Shown piece by piece: positions 13,348 to 29,148 of a stretch of 64,000 nt of DNA; position 1 is the first letter of the stretch; each line of letters begins with the position of its first letter. The position numbers and the translations under genes were made by a program. Origin of the DNA: Plantibacter flavus (lineage in GTDB: Bacteria > Actinomycetota > Actinomycetes > Actinomycetales > Microbacteriaceae); NCBI RefSeq assembly GCF_002024505.1, contig NZ_CP019402.1, forward strand, positions 2,170,001 through 2,234,000, read 5' to 3'. The notes under the pieces were generated by a model. It saw only the letters and a list, made by a program, of their open reading frames with translations. It did no database searches and was not told where the DNA came from.

Positions 13348-14831
13348 GCGGCCAGCAGCCCGAGGGCCAGCGACGCCGCGACCGACTGCCCCGCGACGTG
13401 GAACCCCGTCGAGGACGCCAGCGTCCCACGCGTCCGCGTGACTCGGCGACCGTGCAGCCGGCACGCCGAGTGGCCTTCGACGTCATCCACGCCGTCAGCA
13501 CCTCGGACTCCTACGCGAACCTCCTCCTGCCGCACCGGCTGGCCGAGGCGAAGTTGAGTCCGGCGGACGCCGGCCTCGCGACCGAACTGACGTACGGCAC
13601 CCTCCGCCGACGCGGGTACTACGACCGGGTCATCGCGCACGCCGCCAAGCGTCCCGTGACCGAGATCGACGACGCGATCCTCGACGTCCTGCGGCTCGGA
13701 GCCCATCAGCTGCTCTCCATGCGCGTCCCAGGCCACGCCGCCGTGAACGAGTCGGTCGAGCTCGCCCGCTCCGCGGGTTCACGGTCCGCAGCCGGCTTCA
13801 CCAACGGCGTCCTCCGCACCATCTCGCGGACCGAACCCGCCGAGTGGGAGCGGATCCTGCTGGCTGAGGCCACGAACGACACCGATCGCCTGGCCGTGAG
13901 CACCGCACACCCGGCGTGGGTCGTTCGGGCCATCAGACAGGCGCTCGATCTGCAGGACCGCGGCGACGAACTCGAGGACGCGCTGGCCGCGGACAACCTC
14001 GCCCCGCAGGTGAACCTCATCGCACTCCCGGGGCTCGCCGACCGGCCCGAGGACGCCGAACCCAACCGGTTCTCGCCGTACGGCTTCCGCAGCGCCGGCG
14101 GCGACCCGGTGCAACTCGTCGGGACCGGCGGCGGGCGCCTCCGCGTCCAGGACGAGGGCTCGCAGCTCGCCGCGCTCGCGCTGACGCGGGCGGCACCGGT
14201 CCGGTCCGGCGAGCGATGGCTCGACCTCTGTGCGGGGCCTGGGGGCAAGGCGGCGCTGCTGGCCGCCGAGGCCCTCGCCGGGGAGGCACGCCTCGACGCG
14301 AACGAACTGGTCCCCGCGAGGGCCCGTCTCGTGGAGCGCGCCCTCGCAGGTGTCCCGCTCGACGTGTCGGTCTCGACCGCCGACGGCACGACGCTCGCGG
14401 CAGCGCATCCCGAGACCTACGACCGCATCCTCCTCGATGCCCCGTGCACCGGGCTCGGCGCGCTGCGACGACGACCGGAGGCGCGGTGGCGGAAGACGCC
14501 GAAGGACGTCTCCGAGCTGACCCGTCTGCAGGGCTCACTGCTCGATGCCGCCATCACCGCGCTCGCTCCCGGCGGGATCGTGGCGTACGTGACGTGTTCG
14601 CCGCACGTCGGCGAGACGGCACTGATCGTGGAGAGCGCCCTGCGAGCCCATCCCGGGATGGAGCGGCTCGACACCTCCGCGGTGCTCGACCAGGTCACGA
14701 CCGAACCGCTCGACGCCGCGGCACCCGGTGGCGCGGTCCAGCTCTGGCCGCACCGCCAGGGCACCGACGCCATGTACATCGCCCTCCTTCGCAAGCCTGC
14801 GGAGTCGGCCGGACCCGCTGTCGATCGATAG
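13344..14831 (+). CDS. rsmB: 16S rRNA m5C967 methyltransferase
   Basis: SAM-dependent cytosine-C5 methyltransferase acting on 16S rRNA (RsmB/NOP family). The 495-residue protein has a basic, disordered first 35 residues, an N-terminal NusB-like RNA-binding domain (about 40-170), and a Rossmann methyltransferase domain with SAM motif LDLCAGPGGKA. Both catalytic cysteines are present: Cys368 in the DAPCTGLG motif and Cys418 in YVTCSPH. GTG 13344 is chosen because it overlaps the fmt stop; longer frames are non-coding. Its TAG stop forms part of the -10 element of rpe. Confidence 0.95.
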   Translation: MSGQQPEGQRRRDRLPRDVEPRRGRQRPTRPRDSATVQPARRVAFDVIHAVSTSDSYANLLLPHRLAEAKLSPADAGLATELTYGTLRRRGYYDRVIAHAAKRPVTEIDDAILDVLRLGAHQLLSMRVPGHAAVNESVELARSAGSRSAAGFTNGVLRTISRTEPAEWERILLAEATNDTDRLAVSTAHPAWVVRAIRQALDLQDRGDELEDALAADNLAPQVNLIALPGLADRPEDAEPNRFSPYGFRSAGGDPVQLVGTGGGRLRVQDEGSQLAALALTRAAPVRSGERWLDLCAGPGGKAALLAAEALAGEARLDANELVPARARLVERALAGVPLDVSVSTADGTTLAAAHPETYDRILLDAPCTGLGALRRRPEARWRKTPKDVSELTRLQGSLLDAAITALAPGGIVAYVTCSPHVGETALIVESALRAHPGMERLDTSAVLDQVTTEPLDAAAPGGAVQLWPHRQGTDAMYIALLRKPAESAGPAVDR

Positions 14832-14841
14832 GCTCGAGCAC
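14829..14841 (+). promoter_or_regulatory. Predicted leaderless promoter of rpe
   Basis: TAGGCT (14829-14834) is followed by 7 nt and then the rpe ATG, so transcription would begin at or next to the start codon. The first three bases are the stop codon of rsmB. No -35 match is clear. Confidence 0.6.
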
Positions 14842-15510
14842 ATGTCCGCGCGCATCAACCCGAGCATCCTGTCCGCCGATTTCGTGAACCTCCAGGCCGA
14901 CCTGGAGCGGATCGCGAGCGCCGACCTCGTCCATGTCGACGTCATGGACAACCATTTCGTCCCGAACCTCACGTTCGGTCCGCAGATGGTCGGTCGCATC
15001 CAGGACGTGTCTCCGGTCCCGCTCGACGTCCACCTCATGATCTCGGACGTCGATCGATGGGCTCCCGGCTACGCCGAGCTCGGGGCGTACTCGGTGACGT
15101 TCCACGCCGAGGCCACCAGCGACCCCGTCGCCCTCGCCAGACGCCTGCGTTCCATCGGGGCACGCGCCGGGATCGCCGTGAAGCCCGGCACGCCCATCGA
15201 GCCGTACCTGGAACTCCTGCCGGAGTTCGACCAGGTGCTCGTCATGACGGTCGAGCCGGGGTTCGGCGGACAGTCGTTCATGCCGGAGACCATGCCGAAG
15301 CTGCAGGCGCTGTCGGCCGAGGTCGCGCGCACCGGTCTCGACGTCTGGCTCCAGGTCGACGGCGGGATTTCCGCGGACACGATCGGGATCGCTGCCACCG
15401 CCGGCGCGGACACCTTCGTCGCGGGGTCGGCGGTCTACAGCGGTTCCGATCCGGCGTCGAACATCGCGCTCCTCCGGGCCGCCGCCGAGGCGTCGACGCA
15501 CACCCACTGA
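14842..15510 (+). CDS. rpe: Ribulose-phosphate 3-epimerase
   Basis: Interconverts ribulose-5-P and xylulose-5-P in the pentose-phosphate pathway, linking to the tkt-tal-zwf operon at the other end of the window. The 222-residue TIM barrel has the metal/catalytic residues His31, Asp33 and His38 in [12 protein letters not shown], the [10 protein letters not shown] loop and VDGGI with the second catalytic aspartate. ATG 14842 is chosen from the family N-terminus ([10 protein letters not shown]) and from the -10 element 7 nt upstream. There is no ribosome site, consistent with a leaderless mRNA. Confidence 0.97.
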   Translation: MSARINPSILSADFVNLQADLERIASADLVHVDVMDNHFVPNLTFGPQMVGRIQDVSPVPLDVHLMISDVDRWAPGYAELGAYSVTFHAEATSDPVALARRLRSIGARAGIAVKPGTPIEPYLELLPEFDQVLVMTVEPGFGGQSFMPETMPKLQALSAEVARTGLDVWLQVDGGISADTIGIAATAGADTFVAGSAVYSGSDPASNIALLRAAAEASTHTH

Positions 15511-15562
15511 CCCGGCGGGCCGGTCGAGCGCGTCCGCGGCGCGCACCGCCGCCCGGAACCGG

Positions 15563-15575
15563 TACCCTGGAGCAC
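15563..15575 (+). promoter_or_regulatory. Predicted leaderless promoter of hisE
   Basis: TACCCT (15563-15568) followed by exactly 7 nt before the GTG of hisE; no ribosome site lies between, which fits initiation of transcription at the start codon. Confidence 0.6.
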
Positions 15576-15839
15576 GTGAAAACCTTCGACGAGCTGTTCG
15601 ACGAGCTGCGCCTGAAGGCCGAGACCCGGCCGGAGGGTTCCGGCACCGTCCGCGAACTGGACACGGGTGTGCACGGCATCGGGAAGAAGATCGTCGAGGA
15701 GGCCGCCGAGGTGTGGATGGCGGCCGAGTACCAGAGCGACACCGAGACGGCCGAGGAGATCTCCCAGCTGCTCTACCACGTGCAGGTGATGATGGTGGCG
15801 AAGGGGCTCACCCCCGCCGACGTCTACCGACATCTGTAG
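15576..15839 (+). CDS. hisE: Phosphoribosyl-ATP pyrophosphatase
   Basis: Second step of histidine synthesis, hydrolysing PR-ATP to PR-AMP. The 87-residue all-alpha protein shows the MazG-like signature [17 protein letters not shown] with the metal-binding Glu residues, and [14 protein letters not shown]. It is monofunctional, as in mycobacteria, not fused to HisI. GTG 15576 is the start that gives the family N-terminus [10 protein letters not shown]. hisG follows after 76 bases. Confidence 0.96.
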   Translation: MKTFDELFDELRLKAETRPEGSGTVRELDTGVHGIGKKIVEEAAEVWMAAEYQSDTETAEEISQLLYHVQVMMVAKGLTPADVYRHL

Positions 15840-15915
15840 GAGCTCGTCGCGGCGCATCCGCCGCGCCTCCTGATCACCCTGTCGAGACACCGTCGCACAA
15901 CACGAAAGTCACCCC

Positions 15916-16755
15916 ATGCTGAGAGTCGCCGTGCCCAACAAGGGCTCGCTGTCCGAGACCGCCGTCGAGATGCTGCAGGAGGCCGGCTACGCGACCCGTC
16001 GCGACACCAAGGAGCTCCACGTCGTCGACGCACGGAACGACGTCGAGTTCTTCTACCTCCGTCCGCGCGACATCGCGACCTACGTCGGTTCCGGCGCCCT
16101 CGACATCGGCATCACGGGGCGCGATCTGCTCCTGGACTCACACTCCGCCGCCACCGAACTCGCCGAGCTGGGCTTCGGCGGCTCGACGTTCCGCTTCGCC
16201 GGTCCGGCCGACGAGTTCTCCGAGCTCTCCGATCTTGCGGGGAAGACCGTCGCCACCAGTTACCCCGGCCTCGTCGGCAACTTCCTCCGCGACGCCGGTG
16301 TGGATGCCACGCTCGTCCACCTCGACGGTGCGGTCGAGTCGGCGGTCCAGCTCGGGGTCGCGGACGCGGTGGCGGACGTCGTGTCCACCGGCACGACCCT
16401 CCGGAAGGCCGGCCTCGGCATCTTCGGCCCGGTGATCCTCGACTCCACCGCTGTGCTCATCGCGTCGCCGGAGACGAAGCCCACCACGGCGACGCTCATC
16501 CGCCGCCTGCAGGGCGTGCTCGTCGCGCGGCAGTACGTGCTCGTCGACTACGACCTCCCGGTCCGGCTGCTCGAGCAGGCGACCGCCGTCGCCGGTGGCA
16601 TCGAGTCGCCGACGATCTCGCCGCTCCGCGACCCAGAGTGGGTGGCGGTCCGGGTCATGATCCCTCGCGGCGACGCGAACGACGTCATGGACCGCCTCTA
16701 CGAGCTCGGCGCACGCGCCATCCTCGTCACGGCCATCCACGCCGCCCGACTCTGA
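15916..16755 (+). CDS. hisG: ATP phosphoribosyltransferase (long form)
   Basis: First and feedback-controlled step of histidine synthesis: ATP + PRPP to PR-ATP. The 279-residue length marks the long, HisZ-independent form with a C-terminal regulatory ACT-like domain (about 205-279, with [20 protein letters not shown]). The N-terminus [12 protein letters not shown] and the PRPP-binding loop near [14 protein letters not shown] are visible. A weak GAAAG ribosome site precedes ATG 15916. It lies next to hisE and 47 bases before hisF. Confidence 0.97.
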   Translation: MLRVAVPNKGSLSETAVEMLQEAGYATRRDTKELHVVDARNDVEFFYLRPRDIATYVGSGALDIGITGRDLLLDSHSAATELAELGFGGSTFRFAGPADEFSELSDLAGKTVATSYPGLVGNFLRDAGVDATLVHLDGAVESAVQLGVADAVADVVSTGTTLRKAGLGIFGPVILDSTAVLIASPETKPTTATLIRRLQGVLVARQYVLVDYDLPVRLLEQATAVAGGIESPTISPLRDPEWVAVRVMIPRGDANDVMDRLYELGARAILVTAIHAARL

Positions 16756-16802
16756 GTCGCCCCTCCATCATCACCCGCCCCAGTCGCCTTGCGGAGGCTT
16801 CC

Positions 16803-17567
16803 GTGTCACTCGCCACCCGAGTCATCCCCTGTCTCGACGTCGCCGACGGGCGCGTCGTGAAGGGCGTCAACTTCCTCGACCTCCGCGATGCCGGCGATCC
16901 GGTCGAGCTCGCGAAGCGCTACGCCGAGCAGGGCGCCGATGAACTGACCTTCCTCGACGTCACGGCCACCGTGGCCGAACGCGACACCACCTACGACCTC
17001 GTCAGCCGCACCGCCGAGCAGGTCTTCATCCCGCTCACGGTCGGCGGCGGGGTCCGCTCGACCCAGGACGTCTCCCGGCTGCTGGCCAGCGGCGCGGACA
17101 AGGTCGGCGTGAACAGCGCCGCGATCGCCCGGCCCGAGTTGCTGGGGGAGATCGCCGACCGCTTCGGCGCTCAGGTCCTCGTCCTCTCCCTGGACGTGAA
17201 GCGACACGCCGGCAGCGCATCCGGATGGATCGTCACGACACACGGCGGCCGACGAGAGACCGAGCTCGACGCGCTCGCCTGGGCGACCGAGGCGATCGAA
17301 CGCGGTGCGGGCGAGCTGTTGGTGAACTCGATCGACGCCGACGGCACCAAGGCCGGGTTCGACACCGAGCTCATCAGCGCCATGCGCGAGATCAGCCGGG
17401 TTCCCGTCATCGCGTCCGGGGGAGCAGGCCGCCTCGCCGACTTCCCACCCGCCATCGCCGCGGGTGCCGACGCCGTCCTCGCCGCGAGCGTCTTCCACAA
17501 CGGCGAGTTGACGATCGGCCAGGTCAAACAGGAACTCGCCGACGCCGGTTGGACGGTGCGGGCATGA
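16803..17567 (+). CDS. hisF: Imidazole glycerol-phosphate synthase, cyclase subunit
   Basis: Pairs with HisH to form IGP and AICAR from PRFAR and ammonia. The 254-residue TIM barrel begins [19 protein letters not shown]; catalytic aspartates are Asp12 and Asp131 (LSLDVKR), and the phosphate loops [13 protein letters not shown] and SGGAG are present. GTG 16803 is supported by the ribosome site GCGGAGG at 16791-16797, 5 nt before the start. hisH and hisA are not in this window. The stop overlaps hisI by 4 bases. Confidence 0.97.
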   Translation: MSLATRVIPCLDVADGRVVKGVNFLDLRDAGDPVELAKRYAEQGADELTFLDVTATVAERDTTYDLVSRTAEQVFIPLTVGGGVRSTQDVSRLLASGADKVGVNSAAIARPELLGEIADRFGAQVLVLSLDVKRHAGSASGWIVTTHGGRRETELDALAWATEAIERGAGELLVNSIDADGTKAGFDTELISAMREISRVPVIASGGAGRLADFPPAIAAGADAVLAASVFHNGELTIGQVKQELADAGWTVRA

Positions 17568-17953
17568 GCGCGGACATCACCATCCCGGTGGGCGCCGACC
17601 CGGAGACCGCGATCGGCCAGCTCACCTTCGACGCGCATGGCCTGCTTCCCGCGATCGTGCAGCAGTGGGACTCACGCGAGGTGCTCATGCTCGGGTGGAT
17701 GGACGCCGAGGCCGTCCGCCGGACGATGACCGAGGGGCGGGTCACCTACTGGTCCCGGTCACGACAGGAGTACTGGCGCAAGGGGGACACCTCCGGCCAC
17801 GTGCAGTTCGTCCGGGCGCTCGCCTACGACTGCGACGGGGATACCCTGTTGGTGGAGGTCGATCAGCACGGTGCCGCCTGCCACACGGGGACGCGCAGCT
17901 GTTTCGACGGCCGAAGCCTCGACGTCGTCGCAGCACCGACGCCGACACCATGA
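17564..17953 (+). CDS. hisI: Phosphoribosyl-AMP cyclohydrolase
   Basis: Third step of histidine synthesis, opening the adenine ring of PR-AMP. The 129-residue protein shows [32 protein letters not shown] and the zinc cysteines in [10 protein letters not shown] and RSCF; Asp residues of DCDGDTLL bind magnesium. ATG 17564 overlaps hisF (ATGA). In most actinobacteria trpE follows hisI; here the next gene starts only 13 bases later and is the Trp-associated membrane protein. Confidence 0.96.
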   Translation: MSADITIPVGADPETAIGQLTFDAHGLLPAIVQQWDSREVLMLGWMDAEAVRRTMTEGRVTYWSRSRQEYWRKGDTSGHVQFVRALAYDCDGDTLLVEVDQHGAACHTGTRSCFDGRSLDVVAAPTPTP

Positions 17954-17966
17954 ATCGAGTTGGAGC

Positions 17967-18659
17967 ATGACCGAGAGCACTGCAGCACCCCAGTCCGGAC
18001 CGGTGGAGCCGCCGAGGCCCGACGAACCGTCCGCCACTGACGAGCTCGAGTCACGAGCTCTGCGCAGTCGTCAGCGCCGCCTGAAGACCCTGCTCCTCGT
18101 CACCGCCGTCCTCGCCGACGCGCTCATCCTCGCGGCGTGGACCCAGACCTGGCTCTCGATCAGCCTCGTCGGCGTCGGCCCACACTCCGGCGCGCTCGAC
18201 GTGGTCGGCTCCGTCGCTGCTCCCGCTCTGTCCGCACTCGCCCTGGCCGGTCTCGCCCTCGTCGCAGCGCTGGCGATCGCCGGGCCGGTGTTCCGCATCA
18301 TCCTCGGCCTGCTGGAGGCCGTGATCGGCGCCTGCGTCATGATCTCGTCGATCGCGGTGCTCGCCTCGCCGGCGACCGCGGGCGCGGCCGCCGTCACCGA
18401 GGCCACGGGCGTGGCCGGAAGTCAGTCGACCATCGACCTCGTCGCGGCGACCACGCTCACCGCGTGGCCGGCGATCACCCTGGTGCTCGGCGTCGTGCTC
18501 GGTCTCGCCGGGCTCGCGACCGTGCTCACCCACCGCCGGTGGCCCGGTCCGTCGAAGAAGTACCAGGCGGTCCGGTTTACCCAGGTGGAGACGGCCCCGA
18601 GCGCTGACCCGGTGGGCGCCTGGGACGACCTCAGCCGCGGCGACGACCCGACGCGCTGA
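17967..18659 (+). CDS. Trp biosynthesis-associated membrane protein
   Basis: The 230-residue protein matches in size, topology and location the actinobacterial family of membrane proteins found between trpE and trpC (Trp_oprn_chp). There is a charged N-terminus to about residue 38, then about four hydrophobic segments near 39-62, 78-102, 104-128 and 155-180, with the conserved AWTQTWLS early loop, and a polar C-terminal tail. Its biochemical role is unknown; context suggests tryptophan synthesis or transport. The ATG 17967 has only a close GGAG. It is joined to the his genes by a 13-base gap. Confidence 0.85.
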   Translation: MTESTAAPQSGPVEPPRPDEPSATDELESRALRSRQRRLKTLLLVTAVLADALILAAWTQTWLSISLVGVGPHSGALDVVGSVAAPALSALALAGLALVAALAIAGPVFRIILGLLEAVIGACVMISSIAVLASPATAGAAAVTEATGVAGSQSTIDLVAATTLTAWPAITLVLGVVLGLAGLATVLTHRRWPGPSKKYQAVRFTQVETAPSADPVGAWDDLSRGDDPTR

Positions 18660-18687
18660 CCGCTCCGCCGACCCACGACGGCACCCC

Positions 18688-18711
18688 GGGCCACCTGGGA
18701 ACTCGTGGCCC
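18688..18711 (+). terminator. Short hairpin between the Trp-associated membrane gene and the HGxxPAAW gene
   Basis: GGGCCAC / GTGGCCC, 7-bp perfect stem with a 10-nt loop, 29 bases after the stop and just upstream of the -10 candidate of the next gene. Possibly a weak terminator. Confidence 0.45.
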
Positions 18712-18739
18712 ACGCACGGAACCGCGCACCGCTTGCCGG

Positions 18740-18745
18740 TACACT
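18740..18745 (+). promoter_or_regulatory. Candidate -10 element of the HGxxPAAW-trpCBA unit
   Basis: TACACT, 29 bases before the ATG at 18775, leaving room for a short leader with a good ribosome site GAAGGAG. It follows a small hairpin, so trpC-trpB-trpA may be transcribed from here independently of the his genes. Confidence 0.5.
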
Positions 18746-18774
18746 GGAACCCGCACTCGCACAGAAGGAGAACC

Positions 18775-19005
18775 ATGAGCACCGACCCCTCGGACCCCGG
18801 CCACGGACACTCGCCCGCCGCCTGGACGGCCGTGATCATCATGTTGGTCGCGTTCGCCGCCGGTACGGTCTTCTTCTGGCTCGACATGCCCGTCCTCGTG
18901 TGGGCGTCGGCCGGCCTCCTCCTCCTCGGGTGGATCACGGGCGGTGTCCTCGCCAAGGCGGGGTACGGCGTCGGTGGGTCCAAGACCGTGGCGAAAGAGC
19001 ACTGA
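18775..19005 (+). CDS. HGxxPAAW-family small membrane protein
   Basis: The 76-residue protein contains the naming motif HGHSPAAW (residues 10-17) and two hydrophobic segments at about 16-36 and 40-60, with a short basic C-terminus. This family sits upstream of trpC in many actinobacteria and its function is unknown. A strong ribosome site GAAGGAG lies 4 nt before ATG 18775, unusual in this window, which suggests high translation. Its stop is 2 bases before the trpC ATG. Confidence 0.85.
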   Translation: MSTDPSDPGHGHSPAAWTAVIIMLVAFAAGTVFFWLDMPVLVWASAGLLLLGWITGGVLAKAGYGVGGSKTVAKEH

Positions 19006-19007
19006 AC

Positions 19008-19784
19008 ATGCTCGCCGACCTGATGGCCGGCGCGAAGGAGGACGCCCTCGGGCGCCTCGCGGGCCGTCCGGCTGCAGTCGTCGAAGCCGCTGCCGTCGAG
19101 GCCCCTCCGGCCGTCGACGCCCTCGCTGCGCTCGCCCCGGCCGACCAGGTCAAGATCATCGCCGAGGTCAAGCGGTCCAGCCCGTCACGCGGCGCGTTGG
19201 CCGACATCCCCGACCCGGCGCTCCTCGCCTCGCTCTACGAGCAGGGTGGTGCCAGCGCGGTCAGTGTGCTGACCGAGGGCCGGAGGTTCGGCGGTTCGCT
19301 GCAGGACCTCGAGGCCGTCCGGGCCGCGATCCGCATCCCGGTCCTGCGCAAGGACTTCATCTCCTTGCCGTACCAGGTGTTCGAAGCCCGGGCATCCGGC
19401 GCCGACCTGGTCCTCCTGATCGTCGCCGGACTCGATCAGGCCACGCTGTCGTCGCTGCACGAGCTCGTCGTGCAGCTCGGCATGACGCCACTGGTCGAGA
19501 CCCATTCAGCCGATGAGCTGTCGAGGGCGAGCGACATCGGCGCCCGGCTCATCGGCGTCAACGCGCGGAATCTCAGCACCTTCGAACTCGACCAACACCT
19601 CTTCGGCTCGTTGACCGACCGTTTCCCCGCCGACGCCGTCAAGGTGGCCGAGTCCGCCGTGCTCCGCGCCACCGACGTCGCCGCCTACCGACGTGACGGC
19701 GCCGACGTCGTCCTGGTCGGCGAGGCGCTCGTCACCGGCGACCCCGTCGCCACCCTCGAACAGTTCCTGGGAGCCACCGCATGA
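19008..19784 (+). CDS. trpC: Indole-3-glycerol phosphate synthase
   Basis: Ring closure of CdRP to indole-3-glycerol phosphate. The 258-residue TIM barrel shows [13 protein letters not shown] with the catalytic Lys, [22 protein letters not shown] with a second catalytic Lys, and the phosphate-binding [13 protein letters not shown] 19008 is the start that leaves a normal N-terminal helix. The stop overlaps trpB (ATGA). trpF activity in actinobacteria comes from the bifunctional PriA/HisA isomerase, which is not in this window; trpD and trpE are also absent here. Confidence 0.97.
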   Translation: MLADLMAGAKEDALGRLAGRPAAVVEAAAVEAPPAVDALAALAPADQVKIIAEVKRSSPSRGALADIPDPALLASLYEQGGASAVSVLTEGRRFGGSLQDLEAVRAAIRIPVLRKDFISLPYQVFEARASGADLVLLIVAGLDQATLSSLHELVVQLGMTPLVETHSADELSRASDIGARLIGVNARNLSTFELDQHLFGSLTDRFPADAVKVAESAVLRATDVAAYRRDGADVVLVGEALVTGDPVATLEQFLGATA

Positions 19785-21031
19785 CCATGTCACCAGCCAC
19801 CCCCGCCCACGCGGAATCGACGCACCTCCGAGACGAGGCAGGCCCGTTCTTCGGCGACTTCGGCGGACGCTACATGCCTGAGGCGCTCATCGCCGCGGTC
19901 GACGAACTCGCGACGGCCTACGAGGCCGCCAAGGCCGACGAGAGCTTCCAGGCCGAGCTCACGACGCTGCTCCGCGACTACGCCGGCCGCCCGTCGATCA
20001 TCACCGAGGTGCCCCGCTTCGCCGCATCGGCGGGCGGCGCGCGCATCTTCCTCAAGCGCGAGGACCTCAACCACACCGGCTCGCACAAGATCAACAACGT
20101 CCTGGGCCAGGCGCTCCTCACGAAGCGCATCGGCAAGACCCGCGTCATCGCCGAGACCGGAGCCGGCCAGCACGGTGTGGCCACGGCCACCGCGGCCGCA
20201 CTCTTCGGCCTCGACTGCACGATCTACATGGGCGAGGTCGACACCGAACGCCAAGCGCTCAACGTCGCCCGGATGCGACTCCTCGGCGCGACTGTCATCC
20301 CCGTGACGACCGGATCGCGGACCCTCAAGGACGCCATCAACGAGGCGTACCGCGACTGGGTCGCCTCGGTCGAGACGACGAACTACATCTTCGGCACCGC
20401 AGCGGGCCCACACCCGTTCCCCGTGATGGTGCGCGACTTCCAGAAGATCATCGGCGAAGAGGCCCGCGCACAGCTCCTCGAGTTGAACGGTTCACTCCCG
20501 GACGCGGTCGTCGCCTGCGTCGGCGGCGGCTCCAACGCGATCGGGATCTTCCACGCCTTCCTCGACGATGCGGACGTCGCGCTCTACGGGGTCGAGGCGG
20601 CCGGCGACGGCGTCGACACCCCACGGCATGCCGCGTCCATCGGCCGCGGTCGTCCGGGCGTCCTCCACGGTGCCCGCACCTTCGTCCTGCAGGACGACGA
20701 CGGCCAGACCGTCGAGTCCCACTCGATCTCCGCCGGGCTCGACTACCCGGGCGTCGGACCGGAGCACGCCTGGCTCGCCGACACCGGGCGGGCGACGTAC
20801 GTCCCTGCGACGGACGCCGAGGCGATGGAGGCCTTCCGGCTCCTGAGCCGCACCGAGGGCATCATCCCCGCGATCGAGTCCGCACACGCGCTTGCCGGGG
20901 CAATCGTCCTCGGCAAGGAGCTCGGCCCCGAGGCGACCATCCTGATCAACCTCTCCGGGCGCGGAGACAAGGACGTCGAGACGGCTGCGACCTACTTCGG
21001 GCTCCTCGACGAAGCCGGGCGGAACGCATGA
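19781..21031 (+). CDS. trpB: Tryptophan synthase beta subunit
   Basis: PLP enzyme condensing indole with serine. The 416-residue protein (TrpB1 type) starts with [13 protein letters not shown] and carries the PLP Lys103 in [10 protein letters not shown], plus GGGSNAIG for the cofactor phosphate. Two in-frame ATGs (19781, 19787) exist; the first overlaps the trpC stop in ATGA and is preferred. The stop overlaps trpA by 4 bases, so the two subunits of the channelled complex are made in a coupled way. Confidence 0.98.
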   Translation: MTMSPATPAHAESTHLRDEAGPFFGDFGGRYMPEALIAAVDELATAYEAAKADESFQAELTTLLRDYAGRPSIITEVPRFAASAGGARIFLKREDLNHTGSHKINNVLGQALLTKRIGKTRVIAETGAGQHGVATATAAALFGLDCTIYMGEVDTERQALNVARMRLLGATVIPVTTGSRTLKDAINEAYRDWVASVETTNYIFGTAAGPHPFPVMVRDFQKIIGEEARAQLLELNGSLPDAVVACVGGGSNAIGIFHAFLDDADVALYGVEAAGDGVDTPRHAASIGRGRPGVLHGARTFVLQDDDGQTVESHSISAGLDYPGVGPEHAWLADTGRATYVPATDAEAMEAFRLLSRTEGIIPAIESAHALAGAIVLGKELGPEATILINLSGRGDKDVETAATYFGLLDEAGRNA

Positions 21032-21837
21032 CCGCGGCCACCGGTCACACGACGGTCTCACCGGTCGCTTCGGCGATCGACGCGGCCTCCATGGACCGCC
21101 GCGGCGCCCTCATCGGATACCTCCCCGTCGGGTTCCCCGACCTCCAGACGAGCATCGACGCCGCCATCGCGCTCGCGCAGAACGGCGTCGACGTCCTCGA
21201 GCTCGGCGTTCCCTACTCGGACCCCGTCATGGACGGAGCGGTCATCCAGGCCGCGACGATGACGGCTCTCGCGGAGGGGTTCCGGTTGCGCGACGTCTTC
21301 ACGGCGATCAGCGCCATCCGCGCCGCCGTGGACGTCCCGGTCCTCGTCATGACGTACTGGAACCCGGTGCTGCAGTACGGCGTCGAACGGTTCGCCTCCG
21401 ACCTCGCAGCGGCCGGGGGAGCCGGGCTCATCACGCCCGACATCACCCCCGACGCCGCGGCGGACTGGCTCGACGCCAGCGAACGACACGGCCTCGACCG
21501 GGTCTTCCTCGCAGCCCCGACGTCGAGCGACGAGCGCCTGTCGCTCGTGACCGAACACTCCCGCGGCTTCGTCTACACCGTCTCCACGATGGGCATCACC
21601 GGTGCCCGGCAGGACCTCGACGCCGCTGCGAAGACCCTCGTCGGTCGGCTCCGCACGGCCGGGGCACAGCACGCGTGCGTCGGCATCGGCATCTCGACCG
21701 CGGAGCAGGTCCGCTCGGTCCTCGAGTACGCCGACGGAGCCATCGTCGGATCCGTGTTCGTCAAGGCACTCGCCGACGGCGGTGTCCCGGCGATCACCGA
21801 GGTCGCCCGTTCACTCGCGGCCGGCACCGCCCGCTGA
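21028..21837 (+). CDS. trpA: Tryptophan synthase alpha subunit
   Basis: Cleaves indole-3-glycerol phosphate and channels indole to TrpB. The 269-residue TIM barrel has the catalytic Glu58 and Asp69 in [14 protein letters not shown], the substrate loop [13 protein letters not shown] and GIGIS near the C-terminal phosphate site. ATG 21028 overlaps the trpB stop. No terminator hairpin of note follows apart from a 6-bp repeat; lgt lies 75 bases on with its own -10 candidate. Confidence 0.97.
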   Translation: MTAATGHTTVSPVASAIDAASMDRRGALIGYLPVGFPDLQTSIDAAIALAQNGVDVLELGVPYSDPVMDGAVIQAATMTALAEGFRLRDVFTAISAIRAAVDVPVLVMTYWNPVLQYGVERFASDLAAAGGAGLITPDITPDAAADWLDASERHGLDRVFLAAPTSSDERLSLVTEHSRGFVYTVSTMGITGARQDLDAAAKTLVGRLRTAGAQHACVGIGISTAEQVRSVLEYADGAIVGSVFVKALADGGVPAITEVARSLAAGTAR

Positions 21838-21872
21838 GGGTATCCTCAGCACGTCCGCGATGCTGAAAGCCC

Positions 21873-21878
21873 TACACT
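21873..21878 (+). promoter_or_regulatory. Candidate -10 element of lgt
   Basis: TACACT in the trpA-lgt gap, 35 bases before the GTG of lgt. A small inverted repeat TCAGCA/TGCTGA (21846-21866) lies just upstream. No -35 is evident. Confidence 0.5.
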
Positions 21879-21912
21879 CGATCAGAGTTCGTAACGAAAG
21901 GCGACCACTGCA

Positions 21913-22926
21913 GTGATTGCACCCCTCAGCATCCCGAGCCCGAACCCGGACATCGCGACCTTCAGCGTGGGCCCGTTCACGGTGCACATGTACGCGCTCT
22001 GCATCATCGCCGGGATCATCGCCGCCACCATCCTCACTTCCCGGCGGCTGACGAAGCGCGGTGCCGAGCCGGGCATCGTGCTCGACATCATCCTGTGGGC
22101 CATCCCCTTGGGGATCATCGGTGCGCGGATCTTCCACGTCCTGACCCACCCCGGCGACTACTTCTACCCGGGTGCGGACCTCCTGCGGACGCTCTACATC
22201 TGGGAGGGCGGCATCGCGATCTTCGGTTCGCTCATCGGTGGAGCAGTCGGCGCCTACATCGGCTGCCGCATGACGGGGATCCGGTTCTGGACCTTCGCCG
22301 ACGCCCTCGCGCCCGGCCTGCTGCTCGCCCAGGCGTTCGGACGCCTCGGCAACTACTTCAACCACGAGCTCTACGGGCTCCCCACGGACCTGCCCTGGGG
22401 CCTCGAGATCGAGGCCAGCAACCCCGCGTTCCCGATCGGTCTGCCCGCCGGCACGCTCTTCCACCCCACGTTCCTGTACGAGATCATCTGGAACCTGCTG
22501 GGGGTGGCCGTCATCCTCTGGATCGGACACCGCTTCAACCCGCAGTGGGGCCGCCTGTTCGGTGTCTACCTCATCTGGTACGGAGCCGGTCGCACGGTCT
22601 GGGAGACCATCCGGATCGACCCGAGCGAGTACCTCTTCGGCATCCGCGCCAACGTCTGGGCCGCGATCCTCGCGATCGTCGTCGGACTCGCGATCATCGT
22701 CATCCAGTCGCGTCGCCACACGGGTGCCGAGCCGTCGCCGTACGTCCCCGGCCGTTCCTGGGCCGATCCGAAGGCTGCGGTAGACTACTACGACACCGAC
22801 GCGGAGAACCTGGGGCTGCGCAGTGCCTCCGCCGACGACGATGCCGACGGATCAGACCGCACTGCGTCATCCACTCCGTCGTCCGAAGCCACGGTCGCCA
22901 CAAGCAAGACCGGCTCTCGCTCCTAG
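21913..22926 (+). CDS. lgt: Prolipoprotein diacylglyceryl transferase
   Basis: Inner-membrane enzyme transferring diacylglycerol to the lipobox Cys of prolipoproteins. The 337-residue protein has about seven hydrophobic segments and the Lgt signature GRLGNYFNHELYG with Arg144, Asn147, Asn150 and Glu152. The C-terminal 60 residues are a polar, Asp/Ser/Thr-rich extension beyond the enzyme core, common in actinobacterial Lgt. The GTG start at 21913 has a GAAAGG site 11 nt upstream. The TAG stop opens a TAGGCT -10 hexamer for gltB. Placement after trpA matches other actinobacteria. Confidence 0.95.
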   Translation: MIAPLSIPSPNPDIATFSVGPFTVHMYALCIIAGIIAATILTSRRLTKRGAEPGIVLDIILWAIPLGIIGARIFHVLTHPGDYFYPGADLLRTLYIWEGGIAIFGSLIGGAVGAYIGCRMTGIRFWTFADALAPGLLLAQAFGRLGNYFNHELYGLPTDLPWGLEIEASNPAFPIGLPAGTLFHPTFLYEIIWNLLGVAVILWIGHRFNPQWGRLFGVYLIWYGAGRTVWETIRIDPSEYLFGIRANVWAAILAIVVGLAIIVIQSRRHTGAEPSPYVPGRSWADPKAAVDYYDTDAENLGLRSASADDDADGSDRTASSTPSSEATVATSKTGSRS

Positions 22927-22929
22927 GCT
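22924..22929 (+). promoter_or_regulatory. Candidate gltB promoter overlapping the lgt stop
   Basis: TAGGCT whose TAG is the lgt stop codon. It would give a leader of about 108 nt before gltB, containing a bulged hairpin (GGTGGATCCC at 22950-22959 pairing with bases near 22970-22983). Confidence 0.45.
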
Positions 22930-23043
22930 GAACGCACCCTCGTCGGCCCGGTGGATCCCGGCTCAGCAGGGGATCCATCACCCGTTTCATCCCAGGGCCA
23001 GCGACGTCCCCTTCTGATCCCCTTTCGTGAGGACGGTAATTCC

Positions 23044-29056
<6,013 letters not shown>

Positions 29057-29148
29057 GCTTTCAAGCGGACGACAAGCGTCGGACGCATCATGCCGAGCAG
29101 TGAGTACCGAAGCGCCTCGCGCGCAGAAATCATGGAGAACACACACAC

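Noticed and set aside
22927..23043. Possible glutamine riboswitch in the gltB leader
   Set aside because: A bulged hairpin exists, but the conserved glnA-motif bases are not present.
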